In this document: positions 28,019 to 39,222 of the stretch, one piece after another | How the letters are laid out: every line of letters starts with the position of its first letter | Numbering within the stretch: position 1 is the stretch's first letter | Origin: Lepiota brunneoincarnata | Taxonomy: Eukaryota; Basidiomycota; Agaricomycetes; Agaricales; Agaricaceae | Direction: 5' to 3' | Assembly (NCBI GenBank): GCA_023014365.1 | Contig: JAEBUN010000019.1 | Location: 496,001 to 560,000, forward strand | Length of the DNA: 64,000 nucleotides | Notes under the pieces: generated by a model | The model's database searches: none | What the model was told of the DNA's origin: nothing | The model's input: the letters and a program-made list of their open reading frames with translations, nothing else | Position numbers and translations under genes: made by a program

Positions 28019-30171
28019 ATGGTAACGCTCGAAAGTCGAGACATTTTTTTCTTTGGGTTTTGCCTTACAATCCACTTCATATATCGCCTTCGTCGTAAGG
28101 CATCGCCCCCATTGCCCCCTGGACTCCCACGATTGCCATTGATAGGGAACGCGCTTTCTATCCCGAAACAGGGTGGACATGTTTTCTTCAAGGAGCTGGG
28201 AGAAAGACTCGGTATGATACGGATCCCGGTCGATCATCCATATCCATGGATTCTGATGGATGCGATTCAGGATCAAAAATCCTCTATCTTGAGGTCTTCG
28301 GTCGCCCGATTGTGGTTCTCAATGATGAGCAAATTGCGAAAGACCTCTTGGAGAAACGGTCAGCTTTATACTCCAGCAGGTGAGCACATTCAAGCAAGTC
28401 TTCTCACGGTGAGCTAAACAGACGGCCTGGAATAGACCTGGGTTAAGAATGTTTTCGGATGTGTAGGTTGTTCCCCCCCGCTAAGCCTGGAAGGTGTACG
28501 GGCTTAATGCCGTTGTGAGTAGAATGAGAGTCGATTACCTCTTTGGTCTCATGGGTTACGGCGATAAATGGAGGGGTCACCGCAGGCTTTTCCGGCAATA
28601 CTTTTCAACAAAAGCCATAGAAAGGGATCAAGATACGTTGTTGCAGTTCGCCTGGAAGGGCCTCCTACCCAATATTTATCACGGGCCTGAAGACATCCAG
28701 AACCATATACGAGGGTAAATCCAGAAAATACCTGTGAAAACGATCCGCCTAATCAATATTCAGCTATGTCGGAAGTGTTTCAACAGCGATGACCTACGGG
28801 CTTCCCGTTCGACGAAGACGAGATCCGATGGTACAGCTCGGAGAGGAGGCATTTAATTCCGTAGCACAAGCTGCTGCTCCGGGAAAATACCTTGTCGAGA
28901 TCTTGCCTTTCCTCAAATACGTCCCGGAGTGGATGCCGGGAGCCGGCTTCAAGAAGTTGGCGCGTAAGTGGAAATCTCTCTTGACGCAAGCTATGGAAGA
29001 ACCCTATCAGGCAACGCTAAAGACCATAGTATGGCTTTACTATACACGCCTACTGTTTCTAATCATTTGAACAGCAGGATGGCTCTGTCCGGGAGTCTTT
29101 TGTCTCAAGCAGCTTAGAATCGCATAGGAATAAGCCAGACTTCGAGCTCCATGCCCAGTTTGTAAAAGAAACAGCAGCACAGATTTATGGCGGTAATATT
29201 GTTTCAAAATTCCATAGAATGTGGGTTTCGTATACTCACTCGCGATTTGCTTAGCCGCGTCTGAAATAACCGTCGCCGCTTCCATGACGTTTATACTTGC
29301 GATGCTTTTACACCCTGAAATCCAACACAAGGCTCAAGACGAGATCGACTCTGTCGTCGGGTACGACCGATTGCCCGACTTCTCGGACCAGTCGCGATTG
29401 CCATACCTTGCTGTCATTCTCAAGGAAGTTTTCAGGTGAGGACTTATTATATGTAAGTGTGTTTCGACGTAAACGGTCGTCCAGATGGAATCCCGTAGGA
29501 CCGCTCGGTTAGTGAACCAATTATTGTAATACTGATGAATGATGGTGACCGAAGATCCAGGCATTCCTCACTTCACAACGGACGAAGACGTATATGAAGG
29601 ATACTATATCCCAAAAGGCAGCACAGTACTTGCTAACGTCTAGTAGGAACCATACTCACCACTCTGCGTAACTTTATTGACGTCCTTCAACCAGTGCAAT
29701 GCTTCATGATGAAGAGGTTTTCCCGAATCCCAAGAAATTCAAGCCCGAGAGATTCCTCGAGAATGGTCTGCCGAATCCGGAGGTCTTCGCGACCTTTGGC
29801 TTTGGGCGGAGGTGCGTTCGGTTATATCCGCTCGCCTGTGTTTAGATTTTTAGACAGCCATCACGTTTTGGTCAGGATTTGCCCCGGAGCCCACATAGGG
29901 CTGTCCGCACTATATATTACCGCCGCGTCCATTCTATCCGTATTTGATATTTCGCATTGCCTTGATGCTGAGGGACATCCAATCGAAGTTGCAGCAGAAT
30001 TCGTGACCAGTTCTATTGTTTGGTGAGCTTGCCGTTCTGCGATTCTGCGAAAATCGCTTGATAGTAGACGTCCACAGTGAACCACGTCAGTTCAGATGCA
30101 AGCTTACCCCCCGACAAGGGAAGAACGTTGAAATGCTGTTGAAGGACTACTTGAATGTCGAGGTCATCTGA
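28019..30171 (+). CDS. Cytochrome P450 monooxygenase
   Basis: Twelve exons join without a break to 1545 nt, 514 aa: 28019-28211, 28271-28379, 28436-28462, 28523-28714, 28764-29028, 29078-29192, 29255-29435, 29485-29507, 29561-29642, 29695-29811, 29876-30022, 30078-30171. Two are tiny (27 and 23 nt). An N-terminal membrane anchor (IFFFGFCLTIHFIYRLRR) is followed by the Pro-rich hinge PPLPPGLPRLPLIGN. The C-helix reads YGDKWRGHRRLFRQYF, the K-helix ExxR is in LKEVFRWNPVGPL, the PERF region is KFKPERFLENG, and the heme loop is FGFGRRICPGAHI with the axial Cys. The end CEPRQFRCKLTPR is typical of agaricomycete CYP5144/CYP62-like enzymes. The I-helix reads GAASEITVAAS, so the usual Thr of the (A/G)GxxT motif is Ile. 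ER membrane, needs CPR; substrate unknown. It may act with the adjacent O-methyltransferase. Confidence 0.95.
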
Positions 30172-30643
30172 AATAAAAAGACGTGGGGACGTGGGCTGAC
30201 GATAAGTGTCCATATCGCGTACAGAAAATTAGTGTATTACTATGAGGTCTTGTAAAGAGGAGTCTGCGTGGACCTGGAAGACGAACTTTACAATGGTTTT
30301 CTCTCCACAAGGTGGCTATCAAGCTGATCTCAACACATGGGCCGAGACCCAATCTCCCAACGTCAGTGTCGGTATCAAGGTCTCAGTCACACCTTCGGAG
30401 TTTATTGATAACGGAGCATGCAGGGTTGAATCTGCGTGAGTTGGGTGAGCGTATGCAGGTGATTCCCCCACGCCTTGACCAGCACACGGCTTCCCGAGCT
30501 CCATCAAGACATTGAAATGGTTGAGTGAAACTGCGCCCTTGTTCTCGTTATCTCCGTGGTAATCACATGCGAAACGGGCTACGATGTTTTTATTTATTAA
30601 CTACGCCCGTCTTATTGCCAGCCCGTTCTTCTCCTCAACCACC
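30172..30643. other. Intergenic
   Basis: About 470 bp, no coding evidence. Includes the promoter of the perilipin-like gene. Confidence 0.4.
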
Positions 30644-31793
30644 ATGTCTACTACCACAGAAACTCAGACCGCCCAGTCGCCTCCACAGTTCACCATCTTA
30701 TCGCGGGTTGCGTCGATCCCGTTGATTTCCTCGTCGTTCACGACTCTCGACAACGCCTTATCTTCCAATCCCTACATCCGCTCGCCATACGGTACTGCCA
30801 AGGGGCTGTCTTCGACCGCATATAAGTATACGGAGCCTATCCAAATTCGCCTTGCGCCTCTGATTAACCGGGCGGACGGATATGCCAACAAGGCGGTCGA
30901 CGCAGTTGAGTCTCGCTATCCGTATCCCTTCAAGGCCAAGCCAGAGGAGGTAACGGAGTACGTTCGTGAACGCCGTCAGAGTGCCACGGATTTTGTTCAT
31001 CACTCCATCGATGAGAAGGTGAAGAATCCAGCTATCAATGTCGCTACCGGCATCGATCATGTATGTCGTGATTTTTCCTACCCTCTGCATGGCTGTTTTG
31101 AGATTTTTCATCCTTCCAGCGCTTCGCGCCTATTGTCGATTATTTCCAAGTTGCGGTAGATCGCGTCAGGAACTCCAGTGAACCCAAACCATCCCCTCCA
31201 GATACTAAATATCAGTACCAGCGTGTTCTCGCGCTTACCAGGCAGTTGTATGATGAACAAATCGCGGCCCTTTATTCTCACTCTGTTATCCTGTAGGTTT
31301 CGTTCTCAACTGGCACTCTACCGATGACTAACATACTCGTAGGCAGCGTGCCACAGAGACCGCCAATTCTATCTCTGCCCTCGCGACTTCCTCTCTGAGT
31401 AACGCACAAGCCCAGGTATCTCAGCTTTCGGACAAAATGATCCAGGAGCTGCGGAAACTCCAGGAGTCCACCGCCTCTCTCTCCGCTTCTCTGCAGTCCA
31501 CCGCAGTCACCACTGTTCACAATTCTGCCTCTCGGATTCAGGCTCGCATCCCACCCCACCTCCAACAAGCGTATACAGACCTCTCTAGTGCCCTCTCGAA
31601 TGCAGCTACGGATTTGTCCAACACTCTCACCGCCAAGGATGTTCCCCTACAAGCAAAGTTGGGCAAGATCACATCCGAGGTTAACCATCGCATAATCCCT
31701 CTGTTGGGTAATGTTGCCAAAGCGCTCGGCGACGCATTTTACCCTAAATCCAACAACAGCACGCCCCCCAACGGGACATCTGAGAGTACTTGA
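30644..31793 (+). CDS. Perilipin-like lipid droplet protein
   Basis: Three exons (30644-31060, 31120-31292, 31343-31793) give 1041 nt, 346 aa. The N-terminal part matches fungal perilipin/Cap20-type proteins: FTILSRVASIPLISSSFTTL, NPYIRSPYGTAKGLSSTAYK, IQIRLAPLINRADGYANKAV, ESRYPYPFKAKPEEVTEYVR, and RFAPIVDYFQVAVDRVRN. The second half is amphipathic helical sequence rich in Ala, Ser and Leu (QVSQLSDKMIQELRKLQEST), as expected for monolayer binding. It coats lipid droplets and controls triacylglycerol turnover. Convergent with the aldehyde dehydrogenase gene 340 bp away. Confidence 0.88.
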
Positions 31794-32135
31794 CACGACT
31801 TCCCTACGATGATAAGGCCCTCGCGTAGAAATTCCTCGCGTTATGGTCCGCATGCCCTCCATGTTCTCTCGTATATTATGATTACACGGATTCTTTCTCT
31901 CAATCCTTAGATTTGATTTTCCTAGATTTCTGTGTCACCCTTTCCACACGAATTTGCGTCCTCAAGATGCATGTAGTCCATATCTCAAATAAAAATATTC
32001 TTTCGCCTTGATGAATCGACTACGTCATCCATGACGTCACCGCCCATCTACATAATAAACGACTACTACAGTTTACCAATTGATGCCGCCGTCGTGTCTC
32101 ACGATTCTTAGGGGTCCACCCAAAAAATGAATCCA
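31794..32135. other. Convergent 3' regions
   Basis: About 340 bp between two stop codons of convergent genes, AT-richer, with AATAAA-like signals (AATAAAAATA near 31987). Nothing coding. Confidence 0.4.
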
Positions 32136-34525
32136 CTACCTGCTGATCTTTAACCCAGGCACAAATGCGCCGAGGGTCTTCACCCGTTTGGTCAGTCCAG
32201 TTGCTACTGCGACGGCCAAGGCAAAAATAAACCATTTTCCCCACCATTTTGTAGACTGGGCCGAGATCTTGGGTGGCCCCGTAGGCCTAGGAGGGAGCGA
32301 TTTAACAAGGCGTGATGCAGCGCTGATAGACTTGTCCTGTTTGCAAGCAGTCGGAAGGGGGGGGGGACGGGTTAGAAAGGGAAAATGGCGTACGGTATAT
32401 GGTGGGAAGCGGAATCCAATGATCTTGTCAAGCCTATGCGCACTCGTTAAGATTTCTGAATCCAAGAATTTGGATCAAAAAAGTACTCACCATCCCGGCG
32501 AATCAATGGAAGACCTCAGGTGGGTGAACATGTCGAAAGAGTACTTGCCGGTATGCTGGCCGTCTTTGTGGTATCGCGAATTAACAACAGGGGAATGGTT
32601 ACACTAAAGAATAGGAGGGAAGACCCACGTCCACTGGGGCCGATACCGCCGAAAGGAAGGCCATCAACTGTAAGAATCCTGAGCTCGAGTTTCCCCCGCC
32701 AAAAATATCGAAGGGAGGTGAGGGACTCACCGCCGGGGTGGATGGTAACTTCGTTAGCGACAGCAGCGCCAGATTGTGTCTTGCTAAAAACTGTGTTGTG
32801 TATCCAACTTTAGTATGTGGTTCTCCAAAAAGACACTGGGAGCCTGGGCACGTTACCTTTCTTCTTGTACTCGTCATTTTGTGAAAAGACATACAAAGCC
32901 AGAGGGTGATCACGATCATTCACGAACTCAATGGCCTCGTCGACATCCTTGACTGGGACAATTGGGAGGACGGGGCCGAATATTTCCCTGAGAACCCACC
33001 GATAGATAATTAGAGGCACATAGTAAGAGGAGGGGATACGTACTCGCTCATCAATGAGTCATCTCCCGTTACGTCTTTAACTACAGTAGGTGCAATGAAC
33101 TTGGTTGCCTCATCTGTATCGCCGCCAAACGCGACGGCCCCCTTGGTGTTATCCAAGAGACCCTTGACACGCATGAAAGCCTGGGTTGTTATCATACGCG
33201 AGGTGGCGCCCGGCGCCGAAGCAGATTCGGGATAGAACTTGTCCGCACTGTGGAGGTGAGGTGATAAACATATAGGATTTTCTATGCTCGTGAACATGGG
33301 AAAGGCACGTACACCTCCTTGAGAGCGTTAACAAACTTGTCTTGGATATCCTTTGGTACGAGTATATAATCTGGGGCGACACAAGTCTGGCCGGCATTGA
33401 CGACCTTGCCCCAGAGCACTCTTCTTGCGGCCATTTCGAGGTCGCAATTAGGATCAATAAACACGGGTGACTTGCCTTGGGGGAGAGTTCGGGATCAGAA
33501 TGTCGCGGTAATATTCGCAAATCATACCTCCCAGTTCCAGCGAGACAGGAGTGAGGTGTTTGGCGGCAGCAGCCGAAACAATACGACCAACGCGTCCATT
33601 GCCGGTATATAGGACTATGAAATAGCAGTGTTAGCGATGCCTTCTCATCTAGATATAGAGGGGAAGCAAGCCTTACTGTGATCCCAAGGCAATTCTAACA
33701 ATCTGGTGGTTTCCGGAACAGCGCCATTCACAACGGTGTATAGCTCTGGATCGAGATACTTGGGGAAAAGTTCCGCGAAGAGGGCACTGACATGTGTTGT
33801 CGACTCTGAGGGTTTGAGAACAACGGCGTTGCCTGATGCAATGGCGCCGACCTGGGAGACGTATAGGTAAAAATAAAAAAAGCAAGGACTGTGTCAACGG
33901 ATTGCGAAACATACCACAGGAGTGATACACAACCACACTGGATAGTTGAACGGACTGATGATGAGTACGACACCCTTGGGTTCTTTGTAAATCACAGGCC
34001 GCATGGGTGTAGCGTTGATTGAAAAGGGAGGTTTCTCTGGTTTAGCCCATTTGTCGACATCAGCCCAAGCACGGCGAATTTCAGAGATTGAAGCGCCAAT
34101 TTCAAGGCTGATGAACGCGAGGTTGCGAGTTAGTACGCAATGTACGTCAATACAGAGGAGAGGTACAACGCACAACTGGCTCTCAAAGCGTGGCCTTCCC
34201 AAGTCAGCAGCTAGAGCCTCCTCAAACCGTTCTACATTGTCTTTGATGAGGTAGCCGAGCTGGAGGAGTTGGTATTTCCTATACTCGATGGACTTGGATT
34301 TTCCCGAACGAAACGTCTTGCGAAGGGTGGCGTGAATCTGCGGGAAGGGGTACGTATGTTAGTACACCGAATATGATTCAGAGGACGCAATAGTTGAGGA
34401 GAATGGGCTTAGACGCTGGTATAGGGGACCGAACTATATCCCGTTCCGTTCGTGGATATTCAAATAGCAGAACAATTACTCACCTTCTCTATGTCCTCCA
34501 AAGGTGTGTACTTGAGCTCGACCAT
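32136..34525 (-). CDS. Fatty aldehyde dehydrogenase (ALDH3/Hfd1-like) with C-terminal membrane anchor
   Basis: Oxidises long-chain aldehydes to acids with NAD+. The first exon is 34484-34525 ([14 protein letters not shown]). Further exons give [95 protein letters not shown], the catalytic Glu motif [16 protein letters not shown], the catalytic Cys motif [35 protein letters not shown], and [20 protein letters not shown]. These follow the ALDH3 order. After the catalytic domain the chain continues to [23 protein letters not shown], a hydrophobic segment with basic flank just before the stop, as in tail-anchored FALDH/Hfd1 proteins at ER, lipid droplet or mitochondrial outer membrane. About ten introns; no frameshift found. 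Confidence 0.92.
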
Positions 34526-35195
34526 CCTTCAAAAATCCGTTATAGGGAGAGGAGGGTGTTACAGTGAGAAGTGAGGATGTTTGTTTGGCAACTCTCCAAC
34601 GGCGCGACCCTACTAAAGAGGGTCCCAAGCGGTCGCCTTCCGTGTGATTTCGTCTGCCGCAAGATGACGAAGCAAGGGGGGGGGGGGGGGGTAACTACCA
34701 CGACAAATACGTCTTCTCAGGCCAATAGCTGGAAGTTCCCACTTGAAAGGATTATTTGGGTGTATGATACCTCGACAACAGGTTTCGGGCATCCGGCAAT
34801 GGCTCGATTGCCGGATGCACCTGATTTTCGACGGGGATTACGGTGATCGTTGTCACTGCGGATTCCAGTACATGCGACTTCTGACGGTGGGGACAACGTA
34901 CTCCGTCTGATGTTCATCTCCTCGTATATGGCTGAAAATTCCAAAACGGAATGTTGGTTGAGACCGAAGGTTGTGGGAGTGAGCGGGTGATGATAAGATT
35001 AGATAAGATCGGTATCACTGAAGAGATTTTGTTATCAGCTTGAACTTTTGTAACATCCCTCGAGGATCGGCATAACCCCCCAGTCAATCGCAAAGTGAGA
35101 TATGACTTGATATGACTTCCGACATCTCAAAATATACATAACACGCCTCAGTTCCAATTTCCTTCCCTTGCTGATACATCATCCTGCATTGCATA
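34526..35195. other. Divergent promoter region with G run
   Basis: About 670 bp between the ALDH and ITPase starts. Contains a G run at about 34677-34690. No gene. Confidence 0.4.
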
Positions 35196-36080
35196 ATGGC
35201 TTCAAACAAACCCATTAGTACGTATCCATCGACCCACGACTGCAAACGGACTCATCATGCTCCGTCCAGCGTTCGTCACAGGAAACGCCAACAAGCTTCG
35301 AGAAGTCAAAGAAATCCTCTCAGACGGTGACCATCCGATTGAAATCACCTCGGAAAGCCTGGATAGTACGTACCCCCCACACAAACCCCTTCCCAGAAAC
35401 AAACTCAGACCTCCCAACACCATATCCAGTTCCAGAGATCCAAGGAACAACCGAAGAAGTCGCACTAGCAAAATGCAAACGCGCAGCTGAACTAGTAAGT
35501 CTACCCTCTCCTCCATCTCCCACTGACTTGCACAACAAAAGCTCACTCACGCACGAATCTTACACAAAGATCGGCGGTCCATGCATAACGGAAGACACTG
35601 CACTAGGATTTAAAGCCTTCAATGGCCTCCCTGGTCCTTATATCAAATACTTCCTCAAAGAACTCGGACATGCAGGACTTAACAACCTCTTGGTCGGTTT
35701 CCCGACCAAAGAAGCCGAAGCGATCTGCACGTTTGCGTATTCAGCCGGTCCAGGTATGCGTTGACTACAACTATTCGAGGGGTGTGATTCCCATTTGTTA
35801 ACAGGTGCTCAACCGATCATCTTCGAAGGGCGGACGGAGGGAACGATTGTACCTGCGAGAGGACCAGGGACATTTTGGGTGGGACGCTGTCCTTTGAGCC
35901 ACTTGGAACTGGTTTAACGTGCGTGTCTTTCGCGCCTCTTTTCGCATTTCTTTTTCGTGTATTAATGCGATTGGAATAGGATACGCGGAGATGCCCTCGG
36001 CGCAGAAAAATAAGCTCTCGCATCGATACAAGGCATTGGACAAGCTGCGAAGGTTCTTACAGACCTTACCTTCGGAGTAA
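35196..36080 (+). CDS. HAM1: Inosine triphosphate pyrophosphatase (Ham1 family), with apparent frameshifts near the end
   Basis: House-cleaning hydrolase that removes ITP/dITP/XTP from nucleotide pools. The first exon MASNKPI joins to [20 protein letters not shown] (the family's opening motif), then [40 protein letters not shown] (Mg/substrate-binding ED), [34 protein letters not shown] and [20 protein letters not shown]. The expected continuation [20 protein letters not shown] and [19 protein letters not shown] is present, but only with three single-base changes of frame: an extra T at about 35873-35876, an extra C at about 35891-35892, and an extra base after the last acceptor at about 35980-35981. 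All three are +1 insertions within about 110 bp. The stop used is 36078-36080. Sequence error is the simplest reading for such a conserved enzyme. Confidence 0.9.
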
Positions 36081-36495
36081 AAGGAGCACATGATCCAAAC
36101 CCGAGAGCCAGTTGGTCTTCCGAAACGAATCTCAAGTCCTTGATTAAGATCTTGTCATCAATTGCTTTCCCAAGATATCTACATGACATGTACAATTTAC
36201 GAGTGGTGATGAATCAAATTATCCAGGGTTGGGTGGTAGTCGTCAAGTTCTAAAAATACACAACATTTGCAAATCCAACAGCAACACCAAAGAAGCAAGG
36301 TCAGGTGGAGTAGACAGTGACAATAAGAATCTAGAGCGCATGGAGATGCCGAGAGCAGTCCAATAATTAGAATGATTAGCCCGGTGCTAGCGGGAGAAGG
36401 AGGTGGGATGAGGGGAGAAGGGGGTGAGTAGAAGTGGAAGCAGAAGTGGGAGGGGATAGAAGTGGAAGCACCAGGAGGACATGCAAAATTCCTGT
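36081..36495. other. Convergent intergenic region
   Basis: About 415 bp between convergent genes. No supported coding sequence. Confidence 0.35.
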
Positions 36496-37098
36496 TCACG
36501 CCGCAGAGATCGACACAGGACCAGAAATAACTCGTGCAGGCCGCAAGGCGCGCCAAGTCGCCTCATCCACGACCTTGGTCGCGTTTCGCCTCCTCTCCGT
36601 ACCGAAAGCTCTACCCTGTCTCCGTTGTCCCGGCCGCTGTCTCGGCTGTTGTGTCGGAAGGGTAGGTGATGGTGAGTGAGGTTGAGACGCCACCATCTCA
36701 ACCTGAGGTTGGGCGAGCGCCTTTGCCCGCACCCGCTCCTGAATCGCATGATATTCCATTCCCTTCCTCATCTTCCTGTTCATCACAATCTCCGGCAAGC
36801 ACTTGTTTGATCCTTTCCTTCTGCACGACCGAAATCGCTTTCACCTCGGGTTCATGTGAGAGGTGGAGCAGTGCAGCGATGCTGTACACTTTCGGGTGTG
36901 CTGTTATCATGTTATCAGTACCTGATTCCTGCTGAAAGAGTGATAATATGCGAGCTTACTTGAAGAAGAGGAGGCGTCCGATGGGGCAGGGGACGACGAC
37001 AGGTGTGGAGCTTCACTGCTCGGTCCACGTTTATGGACCGGGACGTACTTGGCCGGGGTCGGCGATGGAGAACGTTGAGCAGCCACAGCAGCAGGCAT
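36496..37098 (-). CDS. Unrecognised protein with eIF4E-binding-like motif
   Basis: Starts at ATG 37098 (MPAAVAAQRSPSPTPAKYVP), a Ser/Pro-rich segment, and splices (donor near 36960, acceptor before the HPKVY codons) to HPKVYSIAALLHLSHEPEVK. YSIAALL fits the canonical eIF4E-binding motif Y-x4-L-hydrophobic, as in 4E-BPs, 4E-T and Eap1/Caf20. It continues AISVVQKERIKQVL and then, after a one-base change of frame at about 36796, PEIVMNRKMRKGMEYHAIQE RVRAKAL, a Gln/Pro-rich stretch and a basic segment to the stop at 36496. The frame change resembles the other +1 insertions here. Role as a translation regulator is inferred from one short motif only. It could be another disordered protein. Confidence 0.6.
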
Positions 37099-37730
37099 AG
37101 CTGGGTGAAGCAGAGGTGTTGGAGGACATGTTTGAGGAGGGAAGAAAAGCGGATCTAGTAAAGAGGAACTAGGAGGTGCGAGAAGAAACCCCAGAGGACT
37201 GCAGAGGGCGGAAGGGTAATGATGCACAGTTTGGGAGTCCTGGCCTTAAAATACGAAAACGGATGAATTGAGTACCACAGCATTCCGACGGCATCCGCTG
37301 GAATAAGATGGAATGACTATGACGATACACGCGGAGGACGACGTGGCCTGGTCTGATGTGTAACTGAACATTCCCGAAGAATCCACAACCTTCCGTCTTG
37401 GGAATCTTTCCCACCTGCGCAGTTTCGCATGGCTGTGTAGTCCACCTAGGAGCTCCACATAGAGTGCTGTGCTTGTTGACGATGGTGCTATTGAGAGAGC
37501 GCTGGTCGATCACATCGTTGTTCTCTATTGTTCTCAATTGTCATTACCAATCACGACATTATCCACACAGGAATAGTGATTATGATTAATGATCATTAGC
37601 AACTGCATGTACATGACGAATCGGAGTGAGTGGTGGAAGGTCTGATGGAGCCAAGACAGCAAGTCGACGAGTGGGTAAATAAGTCCAACGCCGGGTATGG
37701 AATACCGTTTTGAGGGGATGGTCATTTCGT
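37099..37730. other. Intergenic
   Basis: About 630 bp, no supported gene. Includes the promoter of the preceding minus-strand gene and the 3' end of the p32 gene. Confidence 0.35.
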
Positions 37731-38960
37731 TTACATGTCGATGAAAGACTTGACCTTGTTCAACCACTTGACGTATTCCTGAATGAGATCATCAACATCC
37801 TACTTCACCCCCTATACAAACGCACAGCGCACCTGCTGCTCCTTGTACTCGGCATACAAAGGAATAAAGTGGGCAATCGGTTGATCAACACCCCTCTCCC
37901 GCAGGAAGCCCTCAAACTCATCCTGCACGGCAACATCGAGAGTGTCAAATTGCGGGCCAATGTACAATCCCCGCCTCTTCCAGTCCGCCTCGGCAGTCAG
38001 CTCCATGCCGACCTTGGAATCTTCATAGAATGAAATGTTATCCACAATGAAAGAGCCTTCTTGGACGACCATATCGACATTGAAGGCACCGGGACCGTTG
38101 GACTTTATGATTTCAATCAAGGTGTGCATTGGGTAAAGATGGGAAAAACACGTACTTTGGTAATACTCAGTGAGGCGCGGATGGGGTAAACCTCACTCGC
38201 GGCCTCACCCTCTTCACCCTCCTCAGCGGCGTATTCCTCGTCGGCCGGTTGAATATCGGCGATTGAGAAAATCAAACGGAGGCTAGCAATAAGAGGCAGT
38301 CAGCATGCTAGCATAAGCGTCGGACGAGCATAAGCAGGCGGTCCCGGATACGACAGGCCAACGCAAACATCCTAGCCGAGAGCCGAGAACACAAAATAGA
38401 GAAACTACGCACTTCTCGTTGCCAAACTGCCTGGTAAGGATTACTTCGTCATGTCCGGGAGAGTCTGTGATCTAGGATGTGGATAGCGCAAACGTTAGCG
38501 ACCTATTTTTATTTCTTGACTGCTCAAGTGGATGTGGTAGGAAGCCGATTCGAGGCGCACCAAACACCACCTCAATAAAAGGGGGTAAAAGGATACTCAC
38601 AGACCAAATACCCTGTGCCTTGAAGTCCTTGAGAAATTCCGGTTCCTCTTGCGACGCATTACCAGTCTCCTTCTCATAGTTAAGCTCCTCCTGCAGCTTC
38701 TGCGAGAGCGCGACGTCCGCTGGATAACCTTATTAGCATGTTGACATTCTCACATTAACCCAAGACACCTACAAGAGCCCTCACCGAACCGCAGCGCAGA
38801 ACTCGCGAAGCCTCTCGAGGCAACGTTTCTCGAGACAGACGTAGGAGGCGAGGGAGGCGATACGCATACCTGCGACGCGAGGCGCTGCGGTTGCAGTGCA
38901 GAGTGTGCGGCGCGCAACGAGGGGGGCAGCAACCTGACGAAGGGCACGGATGGCAGACAT
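37731..38960 (-). CDS. MAM33: Mitochondrial p32/Mam33 family protein (C1QBP homologue)
   Basis: Acidic trimeric matrix protein that supports mitochondrial translation and respiratory function. The start MSAIRALRQVAAP at ATG 38960 begins an Arg/Ser/Ala-rich presequence ending near SRNVASRGFASSALRFGEGS. The mature part reads DVALSQKLQEELNYEKETGN, WSITDSPGHDEVILTRQFGN, EKLRLIFSIADIQPADEEYA with an acidic EEGEEGE stretch, FNVDMVVQEGSFIVDNISFY, RRGLYIGPQFDTLDVAVQDE, GFLRERGVDQPIAHFIPLYA and EYVKWLNKVKSFIDM before the stop 37731-37733. Domain order is typical. The presequence needs one base fewer in a run of six G (plus strand 38931-38936) to stay in one frame with the rest, so either an indel error there or an unusual splice exists. 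Confidence 0.9.
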
Positions 38961-39222
38961 TTTGGAGTTGGTCGCAAGTGGAGTGAAGTGGTGACCGGAA
39001 ACGCACATTCCCGCAAAATTCACGCGTTGATCACGTGACTATCCGATGGGGTACAGCCACTTTTATAATCCTCATTTCGACTTTTTTGTCGGAGCTGACG
39101 GTTATTGTCCTCTTGTGACTATGGGGATGGAGCGTCCTCTTATTCTTCGGTACCACCGCCGCCGCCACCACCACTACCACCACCACAGACGCCAACGCTG
39201 GTCGTTTCTCCCTCGTTGAGGT

